Shown in pieces: positions 1 through 6,000 of a stretch of 10,402 nt of DNA. The position numbers and the translations under genes are program-made. Under the pieces are notes generated by a model. It saw only the letters and a list, made by a program, of their open reading frames with translations. It was not told the origin of the DNA and searched no databases. The stretch's first letter is position 1. Each line of letters opens with the position of its first letter. Source of the stretch: Cephalothrix simula (lineage: Eukaryota; Nemertea; Palaeonemertea; Archinemertea; Cephalotrichidae); contig JAXIUW010032230.1 of NCBI GenBank assembly GCA_035591015.1, forward strand, positions 1 to 10,402, given 5' to 3'.

Positions 1-153
1 ACATTCTATTGAAATCAATGAAGCATATAATATTGTTTTGCGCCTGTGATATTAATGATCATTAATTAGTGACACCAAAAAACTGGACTTGTGGCAAACG
101 AAGTGGGCGAAATCAGGGGAAGTCAGCCCAAGTTCTTTGTAGTTACGCCACTG
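1..153 (-). mobile_element. Possible end of a hAT-type transposon or derived element, truncated by the window
   Basis: Read on the minus strand from 153, the sequence begins CAGTGGCGTAACTACAAAGA. CAGTGGCGTA(A/G)C is a common terminal inverted repeat of animal hAT elements. The segment inside is GC-richer than its surroundings, and the other end would lie left of position 1. An 8-bp target duplication, if present here, would be TGTAAGAG (154-161), but it cannot be checked in the window. This rests on one short motif. Confidence 0.3.
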
Positions 154-469
154 TGTAAGAGAATAGGCCCTACGCGGATTCGCAATTCGTACTAACGAAT
201 GCAACAAAATACGCATTCGCTAGCGTTTCGCCTTGGCTTTGGTCATTTTATAACTTACCGATTGAGAATAAGCACATGATGTATAACTGCACGTATCTTG
301 TAGTTGTAGGTGCAGGTATGGGCTTTCCCCCTCCGTACGTGCCTTTTAGACGATTGTTAAATAAGAAAAACGGAAAAACGTGCAAATAGATGGAATAACT
401 TATGTGTATCCCATTCATTTACTTGTTATTCATCTCATTCAATTTTCTATCTCGAAATCTACTTTTCTA
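154..469. other. Intergenic, no gene seen
   Basis: No coding sequence or RNA gene is recognisable. The left part has moderate GC with a small hairpin (CGAATGC 196-202, GCATTCG 213-219); the right part is AT-rich. Confidence 0.5.
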
Positions 470-507
470 CTTTTTTCATATGTTTTAGTTTCTTTCATAT
501 CTCCCTA
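470..507 (+). repeat. 38-bp direct repeat, left copy
   Basis: This copy begins CTTTTTTCATATGTTTTAGT and ends CATATCTCCCTA. It matches 908-945 with only two mismatches (AT versus GG near the end). The pair brackets about 400 bp that include the MITE-like element. Confidence 0.8.
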
Positions 508-512
508 AGACC

Positions 513-645
513 CCGTCTACACCATTATCATTTACGATCATTAACTAAAGATCTTTAAAAGGTAATGGTGTGGAAAGATCATTAACTAATTCAAAGTTAA
601 ATAGAGACTATAGTATTTAAATACAGTCTATTATGGTGTAGACGG
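513..645. mobile_element. MITE-like element with 13-bp terminal inverted repeats
   Basis: CCGTCTACACCAT at 513-525 is matched perfectly by its inverse ATGGTGTAGACGG at 633-645. Inside, GATCATTAACTAA occurs twice (536-548 and 577-589) and TAATGGTGT recurs at 563-571, so the interior is built from the same parts as the ends. At 133 bp with no coding capacity it is too small to be autonomous. The superfamily cannot be set; I see no clear target-site duplication. Confidence 0.5.
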
Positions 646-907
646 TAAATTTTTGTTAAAAATAGTTAAATGATAATAAAGTCTTTGGCCCAAAATTTAC
701 CAGCTATTTATTCAATAATTACATTAATCAATCAATTGAATTAATTAATTTATAATTTTAATGAATGGTCGGAAAGATCATAACTGAACCACAAACGAAA
801 AAACTGGAACAGCGTCCAAGATATAGGAACAACTCGGAACGATTTGAACATCTTGATAGATATGACGGTTATCATCTTGATCAAGTACATCAACACAAGA
901 TTTTAAA
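646..907. other. Intergenic AT-rich sequence between repeat copies
   Basis: No gene is seen. A stretch near 762-784 (AATGGTCGGAAAGATCATAACT) resembles the interior of the MITE-like element (566-587, AATGGTGTGGAAAGATCATT), so relatedness extends beyond the 13-bp terminal repeats. CATCTTGAT occurs twice (850-858 and 874-882). Confidence 0.5.
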
Positions 908-945
908 CTTTTTTCATATGTTTTAGTTTCTTTCAGGTCTCCCTA
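908..945 (+). repeat. 38-bp direct repeat, right copy
   Basis: Second copy of the repeat at 470-507, ending CAGGTCTCCCTA. It is too long for an ordinary target-site duplication, so the pair is better read as parts of a repeated unit or a segmental duplication. No longer similarity is seen beyond its edges. Confidence 0.8.
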
Positions 946-1076
946 CTAAAGAAGCATTTATTATCCGCAAGTCGCTTAATTCGCACTTTTTTTAATGATT
1001 GGGTTAAAAGTAAAAATTGTGCATTGAGGCATTGGCATTAAAGGTAGGGTAATAGGATATTTCTATTTTAACTATC

Positions 1077-1450
1077 GGCCAGGTGGGGTGGGGGGTGTTG
1101 TGGGTTGTCAGACACCTAGCGTCAGATTACTGAAATCTGGATCCTGACATGCACCGATCACCCAAATTATCCGACATTTGGTCAAGTTATCTGGCCCAGG
1201 AGACCACCCACTTTATCCGACATAATGTCAATTTATCTGACCGGCCCAGGATTTAACTGACGTCAGATAAATTTTGGATAAAAATTTCTTGACACCACCC
1301 AAATTAACTGACGTCAGATAAAATTTGGGCAAAATTTCCTGGACACCACCAATTTATCTGACATGTCATTTAATTTTTTTGTCGTTTTCACAAACACCCA
1401 CCCCACGTCCGGTGTCGTGAGGTTGTCTGACCCCCCCCCCCCGTGTCGGC
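1077..1450. repeat. Repeat block with 46-51-bp tandem array and C-rich edge
   Basis: A distinct block whose base composition differs from its AT-rich surroundings. Its core is a degenerate tandem array: units starting near 1163, 1209, 1255 and 1306, plus a partial one at 1357. The last two units are the clearest, exactly 51 bp apart, each starting AACTGACGTCAGATAAA and ending ...GACACCACC. The edges are G-rich on the left (1080-1105) and C-rich on the right (ACACCCACCCCACG, then 12 C at 1431-1442). Both edges carry TGTCAGAC/GTCTGAC-type motifs in opposite orientation (1106-1113 and 1424-1430), suggesting an inverted-repeat-bounded element. The family is unknown to me. Confidence 0.7.
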
Positions 1451-1490
1451 CATGCCGTTTACTTTAAAAAAAAGTTTAAAGTCAAATAAT

Positions 1491-1544
1491 TAAAACACCA
1501 TTTATATTATTATATCGCTAGAGAAATCAAGCATTTTATTTACA
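1491..1544 (-). terminator. Candidate polyadenylation region with overlapping Pumilio-type element
   Basis: The minus strand reads TGTAAATAAAATGC at 1544-1531. This holds a consensus AATAAA (1540-1535) and, overlapping it, TGTAAATA (1544-1537), a match to the Pumilio recognition sequence UGUANAUA. A GU-rich TGGTGTTTT follows about 35-45 nt downstream (1500-1492), as expected of a cleavage-stimulating element. The distance from the stop, about 1.43 kb, is ordinary for this kind of gene. Confidence 0.4.
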
Positions 1545-2972
1545 TAGATTTCTTTTTATAACCATAAAATTGTACTTCACAACATACGGTAAAGTGAATA
1601 CATAATTTAATGTCAAAGACATCAATTGGTCTATTTTCTATCTTAGCAAGTTAAGGAAACATGGAAGACAGGTTACATACTATCACTACAAAATAGACTG
1701 GGGAACAGCCATATAATTAAACATTTTCCGATTTGATTTTCAAAAAATCAGAACGATTAAAATATTACATTTTCATTAAAAAACACAATTTAGAGCAATA
1801 AAATATATAAATAATCAACAAAAAAATAGTTTGAATTAAGAAGGGTTCACCATCAGTGCATTAACAACAATAATTTTATCTTAAGGACTACAAAGAGCCA
1901 AAAGCCAATCATTATATATAGAACAATATTTGAACAGGGTTTAAGTAAGCCAGAAAAAACCGAGTGATAAAGGCAGGTTCCGACACTCAAATCTACGAAA
2001 AAGACATTTAAATAAGATTTCATATTGAAAAAGATATGGTATTGATATGAATTGGGGTTAATTTGAATTGGGGAATTTGATCGCGATATACACTTCACTT
2101 TGAGCGACATACACTTCACATGTTACAACTTACACAGGTAATGAATCCCGGGTAATGAATTTTTCGTGTTTTAAAAAGAAATTCCTGTAACTTTCTGTGT
2201 ATTATAAATACTACAAACGAGTGAACTAAAACAGTTCCAACCAATCAAGGATTTGTCAAACAACCTAGTTCATATTAACCTTCCCTTGATAACGCTTTAT
2301 ACATATGGGCTAATTCAGACAATTCATTATAACTTGATATTAAAAGAAGGAATCTAAACTCTAACACATACGTGTATAAATTTTATGGTCCAAAATATAT
2401 TTTTCTGATTCGCTTTGTTCATTATATTGATTCCAAAGCAGAAAGTATAATATATGATAATCCTAGATTGTATAATAGTTATTTAAAGTTCCCCAGTAAT
2501 TGTAGAGAGTCATTCACACGAGCACTCGCAGGCGCACACTTTACAATCCGAAATTCTTATTTTCAATAATTCTGAAACAAAGCATTACCACTAAAGGTAG
2601 TCACTTTCAAAACATCCACTCAACTCAAATGGCACATTGCGTTTGGTATAGCACACTGATTAAGTTTTGGTAATCCTCAATAAGAGATCATCCATGCTGC
2701 AAATAGCCTACAACAGCATTATATAATCCAATATAAGATAATCCACCATCTATAATCCAACAAGAAACATCACATTAATCCGTTTAATATAAGAGAATAC
2801 TCCAATTAATTTGAAAGACATAAAATTGACACTTAAGAATGATTGTGTCCAGAGATCACTTTTTGATACAGTCATGATCCACTCTCACAATAGAGTACAG
2901 CACTTAAATAATCCACTATTGGTACCGGGCCTGCCCAGTTATATATAAATGCTTCTTAATAAGGGTTTTTTA
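1510..2972 (-). other. Probable 3' untranslated region
   Basis: From the TAA at 2975-2973 leftwards there are about 1.4 kb of AT-rich sequence without convincing coding potential or repeats, up to a canonical poly(A) signal. Short open frames here (2372-2569 plus, 1853-2119 minus) are AT-driven and match nothing I recognise. The extent is inferred only from the signal at 1535-1540; a much nearer AATAAA (2974-2969) overlaps the stop codon and is an unlikely main site. Confidence 0.5.
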
Positions 2973-3031
2973 TTATTTTGTTGCGTAATGATGAGGTAGT
3001 CCAGATGCCGCTGACTGTGATGCCATCATTG
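2973..3031 (-). CDS. ZNF609: Exon d: short terminal coding exon with native stop
   Basis: Opposite the donor G|GTAGGT at 3770/3769, the next convincing minus-strand acceptor is a T-rich tract ending CATTTTTCAG (AG at 3033-3032). The 59 nt after it continue the frame exactly: the split codon G+CA gives Ala1057, then [18 protein letters not shown] and TAA (2975-2973). The tail resembles the end of vertebrate ZNF609 (hydrophobic-Ala-Ser-Gln then a short Leu/Pro/Tyr tail), which also follows a His-rich LGY segment. This makes the spliced end more likely than the stop at 3741. The resemblance is modest and the exon is short, so transcript evidence would settle it. Confidence 0.7.
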
Positions 3032-6000
3032 CTGAAAAATGAAAAAAGACCTTTTATATAATCAATTTCTGGAGAAAATAATTTGTAGAAAAATATTTAT
3101 GATTTAAATCTAAACCTACTTCAGCTATATGTATGGAAAAAGTTTGATGTTTATAGCGCCCCCCAAGGGTTTCTCATATATTAGTGGTATAGGAACCCCA
3201 TAACCTATATATCACTGGAATGGGCATGCAAAATTGAGTAAATGGTAGTAATTTAATGTCCCTACCACCACCTGGTGGAGGGTGGTGGTGGTTAAAAATA
3301 TTCAAAAGAAATAGCCGAAAATCATTGATTATTGAAAATTAATGGTTTTGTTTTGATTTGTTGCAAACAGGAAAATAGGAATCCCCATAAAGTATACATC
3401 CTTGGGAAGGGCATGTAAAATGGTGGTGGTTTCATGTACCTACCACCACCTGGCGAAGAAAGGTGGTCAAAATGTTTAAAATCAAAATTCTCGATTAAGA
3501 CCTATTTAGCCACCCTTTTTTTACCAGGTGGTTGTAGGGACATGAAACTACCACTATTAAACTGCATTTTAAATACCCTTTCCTGTGATGTATAGTTTAT
3601 AGGGGTTCATGTTTATAGGTTTGCCACAAATTTAAAAAATCAATAAAATCACGTCGATTTTAAAGTACTGAACGAACTTTACTAAATAAACGTAGATTCG
3701 AAACCTTTAGCTCCGAAATGTAGATTCTACTTAACCAACTTCAACTAGAAAACGTAGAACTAAACCTACCATAATGGTCATACATCGGATAACCTCCAAG
3801 AAGATGCTGCTGTGGATGATGAGGTGGATGAGGCTGCAACTGATGCCTTTGAGGTGGAGGCGAGTTTGTAAATTCCTTGTGTTTATTCGCCATGGCTATT
3901 GAAGCTGATAAAATATTTGGAGCTTCGGATGACTTAGGAGATGCACGAGGAATCTCCCCTTTTTGTGCTTTTTCTAGTTCATGAATTTTATGAGCGGAAT
4001 AATATGATGAAGCATGTTGTTGCAATAAGTCCAATGCTTTTGTTTGCTCATTAGAAGGTTGGCCGTGAGCGACGACTGGAATTCTGTCCTTCTCAGAAGG
4101 ATCCATATGATATCGCATCTGTGATGGATGCATATAAGGTCCAGAATAACCTATCACAGGATTCATACCACGGTAAACAGGATGATTTGGATCATAATGT
4201 AACTGAGCGCCGGGATAATGGGGGGACTGCATGTAAGGATGAGACAAATGATACGCATATGAAGATGACGGCCCCATGTTAGGACTAGTAGCACAAGAAG
4301 TTGGGATGCCCATTTCGTGTTTTTTAGAGTTCAGAGACGGCGAGCGTTTATCAGCCGACTTCGGTCGTTCGTCATGTCTCTTCTCATTAATACGCTCTCT
4401 TTCGCGTTCGCGTTCGCGCTCGCGCTCACGTTCACGTTCTCGACTTTTATCGACACCATTAACTTCTTTTTTCGTAAGGTCATGAGTCACTATATCACGT
4501 TTTGGTTGACTATCCTTATGAAGTGATTTTTCCTGATTGTCTTTATGAGAAATTTTAGGCTGTTCCATAGGTTTTCCACCAGCTTCTATTTTACGTTTTT
4601 CGTCCTCCATTCGCCTACGAGCATCTTCGTAGCTACGTTGCTGGTTTTGGTACATGATATACCTATCCATTTCTTGATGTTTATATGGATTAGGGTTTCG
4701 ATCATCCGACGTTGATTGCTTCATGTCAGGACCATCTTTTAGCACTATTGGTCTATTTTCCATCTTTTTATCACTCTCCAAAATATCTTTCTCAGGCATA
4801 GGAGGTCTATGCTTAATTTCATGACTACGATTTTTATTCTGATCTAAATTAGATGACACAGATGATGATAATGATGATGTTGGCGGATTTGATTGAGGAC
4901 TAGAAACCGCTGAATGTCTTTGATTATCCATTTTTGAGTGATCACTAGACTGATTAGGAATTCTATCTTTTAAGTCTTTATTTACATGATTGGCTTGCTC
5001 TTTACGAGCCTGCTCTTCGAGTTGTTTCTCGTGTTGAGCTTTATAATTAGGGTCCGTTTGCATTAAATGCATGTGATACTGAGGGTCCATAGCGTAGCCA
5101 CCATATACAGACGGGTACATAAACTGAGGTTTTTGAGAGTCTGACCCTTGATGATTAGGACTAGGTTTAGAGTTTGGATTATCTTTAGAAACATTATTAG
5201 GTTTATCTCCCTTAGCAGAATCTAATTTCAGTTCATTTGACTTTGCGAGACTAGCTTGTTCAGCGGGAGAAGGGCAGTTAGGCGGAGCTGCCGGTCCCTG
5301 AGCTGCCTGTTTGCCCTCCGGAATGTTAGGAATTAAATATGGCGGTTGACCATAATAGGAATATCCAAACGGTTTTATATCACCGTTAGCTGCAGCAGCT
5401 GCAGCTGGGTTCACTTCAGTTGGGTTTGGTTTTACAATTGGTTGATCCTTATGCTTTTCACTGTCAGTTTCCATAACTGAGCTTGAATCATTTGGCTCTG
5501 ATATGTCCGAATAAGCGGGACTAAGAGCATTTTCGCTTCTTTGATCGCCGGTATCTGACTTTATCTCAAACGGCGAAGTATTATTTACCTCACGAATAAC
5601 ACTACTTTTTCCAGCTTCTGAGGCTTCACCCTCTGCATGTGCAGAACCAGAAGAAGAGCTCTTTATAACTCCTTTATCGTCTTTCTTAGACCCATTGTCT
5701 TTTTCCTTATCTTTCTTATTCTTCTTATGTTTCGATTTCTTTTCCTTATCCTTGCCAACTGAACCAGAACTAGATGCTGATTCTGATGGCTTAGATGCGG
5801 CAGTATTAGAACAATTTTGGGTTGAAGATGAGGCTTGGGTACCTGGCTTAGAGGTCGACTTTCCTTTGCCTTCCTTATCACTCTTTTTCTTTTTCTCACC
5901 TTTAGATTCTGATTTCAGTTCATCAATAGTGGCAGCGGTAGCAACGGTCGTTATCGGCACAGTCACAGCCGTAACAACATTACGTGATTGTCCACCTGAT

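Larger units (their letters stand above)
3032..3769 (-). other. Last intron (738 nt) containing a repeat cluster
   Basis: GT-AG intron between exons c and d, phase 1. If not removed, translation continues from Tyr1056 for nine more residues (GRFSSTFSS) and stops at 3743-3741, giving a different, short C-terminus. The middle of the intron is filled by three related repeat copies (about 3189-3618). Confidence 0.7.

Noticed and set aside
196-219. Small hairpin CGAATGC / GCATTCG as a possible structured RNA
   Set aside because: The 7-bp stem is too short, and there is no flanking pairing or transcription signal.
1431-1442. 12-C run as a functional element
   Set aside because: Best read as a simple low-complexity edge of the repeat block; its length may also be subject to sequencing error.
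1853-2119. Minus-strand 88-codon open frame with a hydrophobic end
   Set aside because: AT-rich composition explains the hydrophobic residues, nothing recognisable is encoded, and it lies in the probable 3' UTR.
2372-2569. Plus-strand 65-codon open frame
   Set aside because: No recognisable domain, antisense to the probable 3' UTR, and within chance length for such DNA.
4276-4526. Plus-strand open frames, one with a Ser-Arg repeat resembling an SR-type protein
   Set aside because: They are antisense shadows of the Arg-Glu repeat in the conserved minus-strand exon; no independent conservation or start context.
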